This document shows positions 22,819-31,820 of a stretch of DNA of 34,241 nt, piece by piece. Source of the stretch: Phycisphaerae bacterium (GTDB lineage: Bacteria; Planctomycetota; Phycisphaerae; Sedimentisphaerales; Anaerobacaceae); the NCBI GenBank assembly GCA_026386805.1, contig JAPLMX010000168.1, positions 1-34,241 on the forward strand, given 5' to 3'. The notes under the pieces are model-generated. The model saw only the letters and a list, made by a program, of their open reading frames with translations. It was not told the DNA's origin and searched no databases. Positions within the stretch are counted from its first letter, which is position 1; each line of letters begins with the position of its first letter. Position numbers and translations under genes: made by a program.

Positions 22819-24426
22819 ATGGCAAGACATAGATTGAGAATCATCGTACCGGCCTTTCCGGCCTTCAACATTTACTCTCGGATCGCCACGAAAACGACCG
22901 CCCTGGGCCCCGTGTGCGTTGCCACGGCCGTCCATGAGATCGAGGGCTGGGACGCCGAGGTCATCGACGAGAACAACTTGGGTCGCTATGGGCCGAGAAG
23001 CCCGCACGGCGGAGCCGATCACGAGCTGCTGCAAGTGCAAAGACCGGCGGACGTTGTCGGGTTTTATGGCGGTCTGACCAGCACAGCCCCCCGCCTCTAC
23101 GAGTTGGCCCGGTTCTACCAACAACAGGGCGTCGTGACCATCGCCGGTGGACAGCATTTCGTGGGTGAGAACACCGACGAAGCCCTGCGCAACGGCATCG
23201 ATTACGTCGTTTTCGGTGAAGGCGAGAAGGTCGTTCGAGAGCTTCTGGAAGCGATCAAGGGCCGGCGGGATCGAGGCAGCATTAGGGGAATTGCCTACCT
23301 GGAGGGCGGCCACGTGGTCCGTACGCCGGACCGCGAGCAGTTGACGGACTTCGATGAGCTTCCCTCTCCGGATTTCTCGCTCGTCCGGTATGCCAGGATC
23401 GTGATCTTTCCGGTGGAACGAATCCGCGGCTGCTGCATGAACTGCGAGTTTTGCACGGTCAAAGGCAAGCCGAGGTGTGCCTCCGCCGAGCGTCTGCTCG
23501 CCAACATCAGCGGCCTCGTCGAGACACACAACGCCCGGCAGTTCTTCATCGTGGACGACCTGTTCGGACAGCAACGGGATGAGACCGTGCGGTTCTGTCA
23601 CATGTTTGCCCAGTACCAGCAGCGCATCGGAAGAAGGCTGGAAACGACCGTTCAGATCCGGCTGGACAAGGCCAAGGACCCCGAGCTGCTGGCGGCGATG
23701 CGCGGTGCGGGAATCAAGTATGTGGCCATCGGCTTCGAATCACCGATCGATGAAGAACTCAAAGCGATGAACAAGGCGATCAGCTCACGCGAGATGCTAG
23801 CGCTGGTCCGGGTGTTCCACAAGTTCGGCTTCCTGATCCACGGCATGTTCATCTTCGGCTACCCGCTGGCCGAGCCGATCTCCTTCCGTATGCCCGTGCA
23901 GGACCGGGTCCGGCGGTTCCGCCGCTTCATCCGCCAGGGCAAGATCGATACCGTGCAGGTCTTGCTCCCCGTTCCTCTGCCGGGAACGGGACTGCGACGC
24001 CGACTCGAGCAGCAGAACCGGATTTATGCCCTTCAGGACGTGGGCTGGGAATACTACGATGGGAATTTCCCCCTGTTTGAGCCGGATGACCCCATGACCG
24101 CTCAGGAGATTCAGGAGGCAGGCAAACAGATCATGCGCCGCGTCTATCGGTTTCGGCACGTGCTGTACGCGGCCGCAAACATCCTGCTGTTTCCCTCCAT
24201 CGCTTTCTACCTGCACAATCTCAGGCTCGGCTGGGGGAAATGGTACCGATCCTGGCGCAATAACCTCATCCGCTCGGGCGGGTGGATCACCATGCGAAAA
24301 TGGAGTGCCGACTTCGGGAAGAGCGATTTCTTACGAAAACTGCAGACAGCCCATGACCACTTGGCCCTTGTGCATGGAACAAAACCGCTTCCCCAGAAAG
24401 CAGATCACGCTTGCAGAAACACCTGA
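22819..24426 (+). CDS. B12-binding-type radical SAM protein 2
   Basis: A second, divergent member starts 26 bases after the first. The 535-aa protein has an N-terminal B12-binding-like domain (RLRIIVPAFPAFNIYSRIA, VATAVHEIEGWDAEVIDE, VTIAGGQHFVGENTDEAL, YVVFGEGEK). The radical SAM motif is RIRGCCMNCEFCTVKG (C205-x3-C209-x2-C212), with C206 as an extra Cys. The barrel continues with FFIVDDLFGQQRDE and YVAIGFESPIDEELKAMNK. The tail (about 440-490) is rich in aromatic and basic residues (YLHNLRLGWGKWYRSWR). The spacing implies one operon and sequential or paired action. Confidence 0.88.
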   Translation: MARHRLRIIVPAFPAFNIYSRIATKTTALGPVCVATAVHEIEGWDAEVIDENNLGRYGPRSPHGGADHELLQVQRPADVVGFYGGLTSTAPRLYELARFYQQQGVVTIAGGQHFVGENTDEALRNGIDYVVFGEGEKVVRELLEAIKGRRDRGSIRGIAYLEGGHVVRTPDREQLTDFDELPSPDFSLVRYARIVIFPVERIRGCCMNCEFCTVKGKPRCASAERLLANISGLVETHNARQFFIVDDLFGQQRDETVRFCHMFAQYQQRIGRRLETTVQIRLDKAKDPELLAAMRGAGIKYVAIGFESPIDEELKAMNKAISSREMLALVRVFHKFGFLIHGMFIFGYPLAEPISFRMPVQDRVRRFRRFIRQGKIDTVQVLLPVPLPGTGLRRRLEQQNRIYALQDVGWEYYDGNFPLFEPDDPMTAQEIQEAGKQIMRRVYRFRHVLYAAANILLFPSIAFYLHNLRLGWGKWYRSWRNNLIRSGGWITMRKWSADFGKSDFLRKLQTAHDHLALVHGTKPLPQKADHACRNT

Positions 24427-24493
24427 CGGCATACCGATAACACGCCGCCAGAGAAAGGCCAACACAAGCACCGTCGATCAACCGAATCTCGAG

Positions 24494-24538
24494 GGCCGAA
24501 TCGTCGTGCATCCGAGACGATGCACGACGATTCCGGCC
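24494..24538. terminator. Long hairpin between convergent genes
   Basis: AATCGTCGTGCATC (24499-24512) pairs perfectly with GATGCACGACGATT (24519-24532) around a 6-base loop, extended by GGCC on each side. There is no T-tract on either strand, so it is not a classical intrinsic terminator, but its site between two convergent genes fits a bidirectional terminator or RNA-stabilising hairpin. Confidence 0.45.
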
Positions 24539-24568
24539 AACGAGTCAGAAATCTTGGCAAAAGCGATC

Positions 24569-24865
24569 TTAGTACCGGCGTCCGCCGCGTCCGCCGCCGC
24601 CGCCACCGCCGCCACTCTTCGGGGCCTTCGGCTTGGCTTCATTGACCGTGATGCTCCTGCCTTTGACATCCGTGCCGTTGAGACCGGCAATCGCCGCATC
24701 GGCATCTTTTTTGGCCGGCATTTCGACAAATCCGAACCCACGGGATTCGCCGCTGAACCGGTCCTTGACGACGCTGGCCGATTCTACCTCGCCGTGGGCG
24801 CTGAAAAGCTGCCGCAGGTCGTCGTCCGTGACCTCGAATGAAAGATTCCCTACATAGATATTCAT
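24569..24865 (-). CDS. RRM-domain RNA-binding protein with Gly-rich tail
   Basis: The 98-aa protein starts at ATG 24865 with AAGGAG upstream. It is a single RNA recognition motif: RNP2 IYVGNL at 3-8, RNP1 RGFGFVEM at 42-49 and LNGTDVKGRSITVNEA at 67-82. A Gly/Arg tail (SGGGGGGGGRGGRRY) follows, the classic layout of bacterial Rbp proteins known from cyanobacteria and other phyla. These bind RNA and are often cold-regulated; regulation here is unknown. The gap 24866-25199 upstream shows only a T7/A8 palindrome near 25043-25060. Confidence 0.93.
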   Translation of the reverse strand: MNIYVGNLSFEVTDDDLRQLFSAHGEVESASVVKDRFSGESRGFGFVEMPAKKDADAAIAGLNGTDVKGRSITVNEAKPKAPKSGGGGGGGGRGGRRY

Positions 24866-25199
24866 TTCTTGTCTCCTTTGTTTCCCTTGTAGAATCCGCG
24901 AAGAGGGGGATCAAAAGCAGGTGATCGGAACCAAGCCAGTCAGCGTTGACTCCACTCTCTGAACGCATCATCCAGTTCATGCTACACAACGTCTGTTTCA
25001 GGCTACCAGCCCCGCCGGTATTCTGCAAGCATGAAATCCGACTTTTTTTCCGAAAAAAAACTGTCCCATTCCTGGAATGTGCTCTCCGCTTATCGCCTGC
25101 CGGTCATCGCTTGCTTGTCCAGGGCGGTTCTGGTAGCATCAAGTTCCGCAACAAAAGAACGATCTGGTGATATGGTACGCAAATGGAAGGGTTGAGATT

Positions 25200-27179
25200 A
25201 TGACCACGAGATCCCGTGCGGTGCTTCCTGTCGCCGCCGTCGTGCTGTTGTGTGCCTGTAGTGTCGCGGGTGCCGGCGTTGTGCCCCTGGGGGAACTGGA
25301 TCTCTCAAAGATGTCCAGCGGATGGGGCAAACCGCTGGTCGATCAGAGCGTTACGGGTAAAGCCATCTCCCTCGGCGGGCGGATCTTCGGTGCGGGCGTG
25401 GGGACGCACGCGGAATCGACGTTGTACGTGGATCTCGACGGCAACGTCGAACGATTCCAAGCCTGCGTCGGCGTCGATGATGGGGCCGGCCGCCGGGGAT
25501 CGGTCCGATTTATGGTCTATGGTGACGGCAAGAGGCTCTTCGACAGCGGCGTCATGAAGGGCGGCCAGGAGGCCAAAGCCGTCGATGTGCCGCTGACGGG
25601 CGTCAAGCAACTGCGGCTGATGGTCACCTCGGCGGGCGATGGAGCCGACTTCGACCACGCGGATTGGGCCCAGGCCGAGTCTGTCGTGGCAGGTGCAAGG
25701 CCCGTAGCCGTCGATCCGCCGAAGATCCCCCCGGAGGAAAGGGTGATTCTGACGCCCAAACCGGGGCCGCAGCCGCAGATCAACGGCCCAAGGGTTTACA
25801 GCGACCGGCCGGGAAGGCCATTCCTCTACCGGATTCCCTGCACGGGGCTGCGGCCCATCCACTTTACGGCCGCCGGCCTGCCCAAGGGCCTACAGCTTGA
25901 TGCCGATACCGGCATTGTCACAGGCCGGGTTCCGGAGGACCGGGGCGAATGGATGGTAGCGCTCGGGGCAAAGAACGAGCAGGGGACCTGCACGCGTCCG
26001 TTCAAGATCGTCGTCAGCGATACGCTGGCCCTGACACCGCCGATGGGCTGGAATAGCTGGTACATTCACTACGACCGCGTCACCGAGAATCACATGCGCG
26101 GCGCCGCGGACGTCATGGTCGCCTCCGGCATGGCCGACTACGGCTATCAGTACGTCAATATCGACGACTGCTGGATGAAGAAGAAGGGCGACGAACCCTA
26201 TCGTGACGAGCGTGGGGCTATCCTGCCCAACTCCAAGTTCCCCGACATTAAGGGCATGGTGGACTATATCCACGGCAAGGGCCTGAAGGCCGGACTGTAT
26301 ACGGGGCCGGGTCCCTGGACCTGCGCCGGTTACGTCGCCAGCTACGAGCACGAACGGGTCGACGCCGAGAAGTTCGCCGCATGGGGCTTCGATTTCCTCA
26401 AGCATGACTGGTGCTCCTACACCCAGGTCGCCGGAGGCAAGGACCTCGAACATTTGCAGGCCCCCTACAAGAAGATGGGCGACATTCTCAAGACGCTGCC
26501 GCGCGACATCGTCTACAATCTGTGCCAATATGGCATGGGGGACGTTTGGACGTGGGGCGCCGACGTCGGCGGCAATTGCTGGCGCACGACGGGCGATTTG
26601 GGCCTGGAGCGGGGCGATCTGCTGCCGGGGTTCTACCAGATCGGCCTGAGCAACGCCCGGCACTATGAGAACGCCGGTCCCGGACACTGGAACGATCCGG
26701 ACTACATCCTGATCGGCACCGTCGGCAACGCCCACAACTCGGACGAGCCGGGCCAGCCGACGAGACTGACGCCGAACGAACAGTACAGCTACATGTCGAT
26801 GTGGTGCCTGATGGCCGCCCCGCTGTTCTTCTCCGGCGATATGCAGCTTCTGGACGACTTTACGCTGAACATCCTGTGCAACGCCGAGGCGATTGAGGTC
26901 GATCAGGACCCGCTCGGCCGGCAGGCCAAGCCTCTGGTGGAGAACGACGAGACCCTCATCATGGCCAAACCGATGGCGGACGGCTCTCTGGCCGTGGGTC
27001 TATTCAATCTGGCGGAACTTCCTCGCCGCGTGAGCGTCGATTGGTCGCTGCTCGGCCTGCGCGGCAAACAACACATCCGCGATCTGTGGCGGCAGAAAGA
27101 CCTGGGACAATTCGAGAATCGCTTCGCCGCGGACATCCCGCGCCACGGGGTGGTGCTCGCTCGATTTTGGCCGCAATGA
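25200..27179 (+). CDS. Secreted GH27 alpha-galactosidase-like enzyme with NPCBM domain
   Basis: ATG 25200 with GGAAGGG upstream gives 659 residues. A signal peptide (VLPVAAVVLLCACSVAGAG) is followed by an NPCBM-type carbohydrate-binding domain (about 27-165: GAGVGTHAESTLYVDL, FQACVGVDDGAG, DHADWAQAE). An Ig-like putative sugar-binding linker spans about 195-275. The GH27 barrel begins LALTPPMGWNSWYIHYDR; YVNIDDCWM (318-326) is the conserved metal-free sugar site. The likely nucleophile is D403 in FDFLKHDWC and the acid/base D466 in CWRTTGDLG. These motifs are intact, so activity on alpha-galactosides or a related substrate is expected outside the cytoplasm. Confidence 0.92.
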   Translation: MTTRSRAVLPVAAVVLLCACSVAGAGVVPLGELDLSKMSSGWGKPLVDQSVTGKAISLGGRIFGAGVGTHAESTLYVDLDGNVERFQACVGVDDGAGRRGSVRFMVYGDGKRLFDSGVMKGGQEAKAVDVPLTGVKQLRLMVTSAGDGADFDHADWAQAESVVAGARPVAVDPPKIPPEERVILTPKPGPQPQINGPRVYSDRPGRPFLYRIPCTGLRPIHFTAAGLPKGLQLDADTGIVTGRVPEDRGEWMVALGAKNEQGTCTRPFKIVVSDTLALTPPMGWNSWYIHYDRVTENHMRGAADVMVASGMADYGYQYVNIDDCWMKKKGDEPYRDERGAILPNSKFPDIKGMVDYIHGKGLKAGLYTGPGPWTCAGYVASYEHERVDAEKFAAWGFDFLKHDWCSYTQVAGGKDLEHLQAPYKKMGDILKTLPRDIVYNLCQYGMGDVWTWGADVGGNCWRTTGDLGLERGDLLPGFYQIGLSNARHYENAGPGHWNDPDYILIGTVGNAHNSDEPGQPTRLTPNEQYSYMSMWCLMAAPLFFSGDMQLLDDFTLNILCNAEAIEVDQDPLGRQAKPLVENDETLIMAKPMADGSLAVGLFNLAELPRRVSVDWSLLGLRGKQHIRDLWRQKDLGQFENRFAADIPRHGVVLARFWPQ

Positions 27180-27199
27180 TGGCGGCGAGCGAAAAACCG

Positions 27200-27228
27200 T
27201 TGCAGAAGGTAGGACCGGCCGGTAGAAT
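27200..27228 (+). promoter_or_regulatory. Putative promoter of the prepilin-like gene
   Basis: TTGCAG (27200-27205) and TAGAAT (27223-27228) are separated by 17 bases, about 118 bases before the prepilin ATG at 27347. Confidence 0.4.
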
Positions 27229-27346
27229 GGTGTTATTGGTGGATCGGAGTCTCGATCCTGCGACCTACGGATGCGTAAGACAAGCGGCGCCCCAACATGG
27301 CTCGTAGAAGGGCGTGGTTGCCTCTCGAAATGTGGAGGAAGTCATC

Positions 27347-28198
27347 ATGCGGCGGTCCAAAGCGTTCACCCTGATCGAGTTGCTGGTTGTCATCTCTGTC
27401 ATCGCGATTCTGCTGGCCATCATGCTGCCCGCCCTGGGCAAGGCCAAGAACCTGGCCCAGGGGTCCGCGTGCAAGGGCAATCTCAAGAATTACTGCTACG
27501 CCGTCGCGATGTACACCGATGATTCCGACGGCAAGTTTCCCGTGCCGGAGAGGTGCTATTTCACGCAGGGCACCGCCTACCCGGTCGAGGCAGGGCTGTC
27601 AAGCTTCATCCACGTGCGCTGGTGCAACGGCGATGTCAATCTGAGGGATCATCCCGAATATGCTGGCCCCTTCTTCCGTTATATAGCGAGTGCGCAGGCT
27701 TTCATCTGCCCCACCTTCAAGACTCTGGCTGTCCGTAATTCCGACGACCACTTCTTTGCGGCCGACACGGCAAAACTCAGGAACTATAAGCCCTGGTACA
27801 ACTACACGATGAACGCCTACTTAGGCAGCGAGAATTCGGGCGTGAAGAGCGCGGCGGTCAAGAAAATCACAGAGGTCAAGCGTCCCTCCACGATATATTC
27901 GTTCGTGGAGGAGAGCTCGCTGGTCGATACGGCCTACAATGTCTCCGGCCTTAATGACACCTTCATGGTCCCGGGCGACGACACCATGATCCAGGGCTGG
28001 TTTGCCGCGGTGGGTCGGACGCCTCGGCTCGTGATCCCCGGTCCCGACGGTGTCGGGCCGTTCTGGGACGTCATCGGCGGCTTTCACAACGCTCCCGCCA
28101 GTGACCTGATGGCCGGGCGCGGCAACTGTGCCCTGCTGGACGGCCACGTGGACGCCTACCCGCGCGCCGAGACGTTCGTTCACGCCTATCCGCGCTAG
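27347..28198 (+). CDS. Type II secretion-type prepilin-like protein (H-x9-DG type)
   Basis: I chose ATG 27347 (GGAGGAA upstream), giving 283 residues starting MRRSKAFTLIELLVVISVIA. This is a class III prepilin leader cut after Ala6, with Glu at mature position 5. The body is a secreted globular domain with Cys and Trp. Near the end GFHNAPASDLMAGRGNCALL then DGHVDAYPR matches the H-x9-DG C-terminal signature of large planctomycete prepilin-like families. These are presumably processed by a prepilin peptidase and displayed by a type II-like system; none of that machinery is in the window. It is convergent with the second giant CotH gene, with an 11-base gap. Confidence 0.92.
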   Translation: MRRSKAFTLIELLVVISVIAILLAIMLPALGKAKNLAQGSACKGNLKNYCYAVAMYTDDSDGKFPVPERCYFTQGTAYPVEAGLSSFIHVRWCNGDVNLRDHPEYAGPFFRYIASAQAFICPTFKTLAVRNSDDHFFAADTAKLRNYKPWYNYTMNAYLGSENSGVKSAAVKKITEVKRPSTIYSFVEESSLVDTAYNVSGLNDTFMVPGDDTMIQGWFAAVGRTPRLVIPGPDGVGPFWDVIGGFHNAPASDLMAGRGNCALLDGHVDAYPRAETFVHAYPR

Positions 28199-28209
28199 AT
28201 CGGCGGAGT

Positions 28210-31200
28210 CTATCCAGGATCGCTGATGCCCGGTGAGCCACCGACGGAGGTACTGGGGCGCCAGGCGTTCTTGTCATTCAGGCTGCTCGCGTCCGAGGTC
28301 TTGGGGTCCTTGACCGTTAGAGAGAAGCCTTGGCCGTCGGTGCTCTTGAACCAGTTGTCGGCGTAGGTGAAGCTCTGGATGGTCTGGTCCGCCGCATCGA
28401 CCACTTCGACGCGCTCGCCGCCATTATCCAGACTGCCTGTATATTGCCCAACGACGGGCAGCTTGGAGCCGTACTTCGCCTCGAAGGCGACGACGTTCTT
28501 GACCAATAGGCAATGGCCGCCGGCCGGCAGATCGAAGCTCGGGAAGGTGTAGGTGACCCCCTTCGTGAAGCGGACCATGTTCAGGTTGATGCTCTGGCCC
28601 GCGATATTGGTCAACTCCATGTACTCGGTATTGGGATCGTTGGGATTGCCGGTATCGAGCGGGTGGTACATGATCTCGCTGACACGAAGGCCCTCGGCCA
28701 CCGGCCCCACCGCATACACCGCCTCATTCAGGGCGCTCCAGGTGCTGCCGCTCAGCGCTCTCGCCTTCACGCGCGTGCTCTGCAGCAATGCCACGGGCCC
28801 CGTGTACCTCACGACCGTCGGCGCCACGGGGGTCGGGCTTGGACCCGAGGCACTCTTGCTCGCGACCAATTCGACCGAGAGCAGGAAATCCGAGCTGGTG
28901 GTGGAGTCGTTCAAGGCATGGATGGCAAGGATGTTCTGACCCTGCCGGAGCTTGCCGATCTGCGCTGTGGCGTCGAACGAGGCCGGGAGAATCGCATCGG
29001 CATCGGCCGTCGAGGCGCTCGCGGCCGAATTCCAGGCCGGCTCGCCCACGAAGTTCTTTCGGACGATCTCCGTGCCGTTCAAGTACGCTACAAAGCCATC
29101 GTCACACCGAGCCAGCAACATCAGGCCGGAGAAACCGCCCAAGTCCGCCGCCGAGACGTTGAACGGAATCCGCACGCAGCATGAGGCATTACGCCCGTAC
29201 ATCTGGGTCTGGACATTGATCTTGAAGAGCGTCTGGTAGCCCGTGCTTCGCTCGTAGCCCACACCGCCGGAGCCGCTTTGCCAGGTGGCGTCGTTGAAGG
29301 CCGGGTCCGATCTCCACGCATCGCTGACCGCCGCCGTGGGCACGAGCACACGTTTGGCGGCACTCTCCGCCACGAGCACGTTTGCCACCGTCGTGGTGGC
29401 GGTTGTCGCCGGCGAGCGAGGGTCCGTCCCGTCGAGCGTATACCAGATCGTGCCGCCGGGGGCCATGGAGAGCAAGTCACGCGCGTTGATGTGCCCACCG
29501 TGCGGAGGCCGCGCATTGATACTGAATTCAGGGGCGTCCACACTCGGATAGAGCCCGCGCGTTTTGAATTGACTGAGAGCGATACTCGTGCGGCGCGGGA
29601 AGTAGTCGTTCAGAAGCCTGTTTCTCTCGGGGACCCAGTACGCATTCCGCGTGTAGAGATAAAAAGGTCCCGAGCTGTACTGTTGGACGTCCCGGCGGTA
29701 GTCGCCCCACCGGGCTGACTCCGCAATCACGGCCAAATCGATCTCATCGGCCCGTTTGGTCCAGCGTGCGGCGGTTCGCTCCGAGGTCAGGGCGCCTCCA
29801 TTGAACAGGTGCTTGTGGACGTGATCGCCAAACCGAATGCGGAACTCCTCGATACTCACGAGAGAATTGTACAGCCCCGTGGGATCGGTTACCGGGCCTA
29901 TGCCGTTCTGGTTGACGTCCTCCAACACCCGCTCGCCGTCCCAGCAATAGAATCGCCAGGGTCTTCGGTCCGGCCCGCCGCCGGCGGCCCGCCAGTTCCC
30001 GTCCGTCTTGAGGTCCTGGTTGCCCGCGAAATAGCCGAGCAAGGTCCAATCGATGAAGTTGTCGATGTCAATCACCTGCTGGATGCGGGTCCAGTTCTTG
30101 CTCGCGACGATGCTCTTGGCCTCGGTCCAGGCCTGGGTAGTCCCATTCGTCGCGGAGCCGCCGTTGAGGGCATCGATTCTGCCCTTGTCGCCTCCGTTAT
30201 ACGCCGCATAGTCGGAGGCCACCGGCCACTCCTGGACAAGGTACATACCCCAGTAGATGCCGTTGATGTACAGGTGAACATAGAACCCTCGACCGCCGTC
30301 GGCGTTGCCCATCTCGACCAGGGAATCGTGCATCCACTGGTCGCGGATGTACTGCGCCCGCTGCCGCTGGCCGGGGTCCCAATGCGTCCAAGCGTTGTTG
30401 AAGAAGCCGCGAAGCTCCAATGAGTCGAAGGACTCCACCGGCCCGCCGGCGAACAGCGGGAACTGCAGTTGGCTCGGGCCATAGGCACTGCGAAACCGCA
30501 GGCTGAGGCTGTGCTTGGGACACTTCTGAGGACTGCGTCCCTCGCCGCCCTGAATCCGGATTCCGCAGTCCACCTGGAGCTGCGTGGCCCCGTCCGGCGT
30601 GAACAGTTCAACGGAGACGGGCCGCTCCCAGCCCTGGCCGCCCGTGCTCGAATGGCCCGTATAGATGTAGATGCCGCCGGTTTGCGCGTCTTTCGTCTGG
30701 CTGAAGAAGTTGTCCTTGTCCGTCACGAGCGAGAGCGTCGGGATCGCCCGCATGGCCTCGTCCATCTGGCCAGAGTACGCCGGGTCGCCATAGACCTGTG
30801 GGTCCATCTCATAGTCCGCCGGGTAGCTGCCGAACCACTTGTTCGGGTAGCCGCGAGCCAGGACCTCCGCCTGGGTGCGAGTAACCGCGTCGCTTAGGAA
30901 GACGTACGTCTGCGTATCGACGTTGCTGGATAACCAGCCATCCTTGGCGGCCCGCGCCCGCAGGCAGGTGGTGGCGGTAATCCGGATCGGACCGCTGTAC
31001 ACGTTGCCCGCCAGGGGCCGTCCCGAGACCGGGACAGGCTCGCTACCGTCCAGCGTGTAAAAGATCGTCGCCCCCGGCGTTGCACAGGTAATCGTCACGT
31101 CAAAGGGCGCCTCGTAGAACCCGCGGTCCCGGCTGAATTTCGTATCCGCAACGACATCCTGGAATGCGGCGGCGTTGGCAACTCCCGGCGTCGGCGTGCT

Positions 31201-31698
31201 CAGAAAGAACCATCCGTTGGCCCCGTCGGGGTAACGGCCGTAGGAGATATTGCCCCGCTGGCGGCCGAAAGAGATGGCGTCGATCAGCGTCGTTCCATTC
31301 GTGTCGAACAGAGCGATCTGATCGCCCGCCGAATCGAGGGCAAAGGACGCGTGCGGACCCGCATCCGTCGTGTCCCCATCCAGCCAGATGATGAGGTAGC
31401 CTTTCGCCGCGACCTTCGTGAGTTGCAGCGCATTCGTCGGGATTCTCCACTTTCCGGGCACGGCCAGATCGTCGGTCAGGTACATCCCGGCCATGTCGAT
31501 CGCCTGGCTGCCCGCATTGTAGATCTCGACCCAGTCGTCGGACTCGCCTTGCGAGTCGCGGTTGAAGCCGCCATTAGCCGCCATCAGCTCGTTGATAACC
31601 AAGGGCACAGTCGCCGCCTGTGCACGGTCAGTCGTTGGCGTGAAACCGCCCAGGAGACATACCAACAGCGGCATCAGGATCTTCGCCGGTCCAATCAT
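28210..31698 (-). CDS. Giant secreted lamin-tail / CotH-kinase / chitobiase-C-domain protein (paralogue 2)
   Basis: This 1162-aa protein is the paralogue of the one at 3089-6664. It has a signal peptide (KILMPLLVCLLGGF, to about 28), a lamin-tail domain (VINELMAANGG, DDWVEIYNAG, GMYLTDDL) and a chitobiase-C module (ATIFYTLDGSEP). The CotH-type region has CGIRIQGGEGRS, YVHLYINGIYWGMYLVQEWP and RFYCWDGERVLEDVN. Then come IWYTLDGTDPRSP, a galactose-binding-like region (GGVGYERSTGYQTLF) and a final lamin-tail domain (VSEIMYHPLDTGNPNDPNTE). The C-terminal third is nearly the same as paralogue 1, while the CotH region has diverged. Its role is probably cell-surface; no sorting signal is seen. Confidence 0.88.
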   Translation of the reverse strand: MIGPAKILMPLLVCLLGGFTPTTDRAQAATVPLVINELMAANGGFNRDSQGESDDWVEIYNAGSQAIDMAGMYLTDDLAVPGKWRIPTNALQLTKVAAKGYLIIWLDGDTTDAGPHASFALDSAGDQIALFDTNGTTLIDAISFGRQRGNISYGRYPDGANGWFFLSTPTPGVANAAAFQDVVADTKFSRDRGFYEAPFDVTITCATPGATIFYTLDGSEPVPVSGRPLAGNVYSGPIRITATTCLRARAAKDGWLSSNVDTQTYVFLSDAVTRTQAEVLARGYPNKWFGSYPADYEMDPQVYGDPAYSGQMDEAMRAIPTLSLVTDKDNFFSQTKDAQTGGIYIYTGHSSTGGQGWERPVSVELFTPDGATQLQVDCGIRIQGGEGRSPQKCPKHSLSLRFRSAYGPSQLQFPLFAGGPVESFDSLELRGFFNNAWTHWDPGQRQRAQYIRDQWMHDSLVEMGNADGGRGFYVHLYINGIYWGMYLVQEWPVASDYAAYNGGDKGRIDALNGGSATNGTTQAWTEAKSIVASKNWTRIQQVIDIDNFIDWTLLGYFAGNQDLKTDGNWRAAGGGPDRRPWRFYCWDGERVLEDVNQNGIGPVTDPTGLYNSLVSIEEFRIRFGDHVHKHLFNGGALTSERTAARWTKRADEIDLAVIAESARWGDYRRDVQQYSSGPFYLYTRNAYWVPERNRLLNDYFPRRTSIALSQFKTRGLYPSVDAPEFSINARPPHGGHINARDLLSMAPGGTIWYTLDGTDPRSPATTATTTVANVLVAESAAKRVLVPTAAVSDAWRSDPAFNDATWQSGSGGVGYERSTGYQTLFKINVQTQMYGRNASCCVRIPFNVSAADLGGFSGLMLLARCDDGFVAYLNGTEIVRKNFVGEPAWNSAASASTADADAILPASFDATAQIGKLRQGQNILAIHALNDSTTSSDFLLSVELVASKSASGPSPTPVAPTVVRYTGPVALLQSTRVKARALSGSTWSALNEAVYAVGPVAEGLRVSEIMYHPLDTGNPNDPNTEYMELTNIAGQSINLNMVRFTKGVTYTFPSFDLPAGGHCLLVKNVVAFEAKYGSKLPVVGQYTGSLDNGGERVEVVDAADQTIQSFTYADNWFKSTDGQGFSLTVKDPKTSDASSLNDKNAWRPSTSVGGSPGISDPG

Positions 31699-31820
31699 CT
31701 TGCGCTTACCTCACTCCAGTACCAGGGACGTGAAACGTGCTCCCATTATATTGCGCCGGAGGCTCAAAACCAAGTATCTCTGCCGGTCAAGAAGCCAAAG
31801 CTCGCATAAACCCGGGCCGT

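Noticed and set aside
25043-25060. T7-CCG-A8 palindrome as a terminator
   Set aside because: It is an A/T-only stem with a 3-base loop and no GC clamp; too weak to call.
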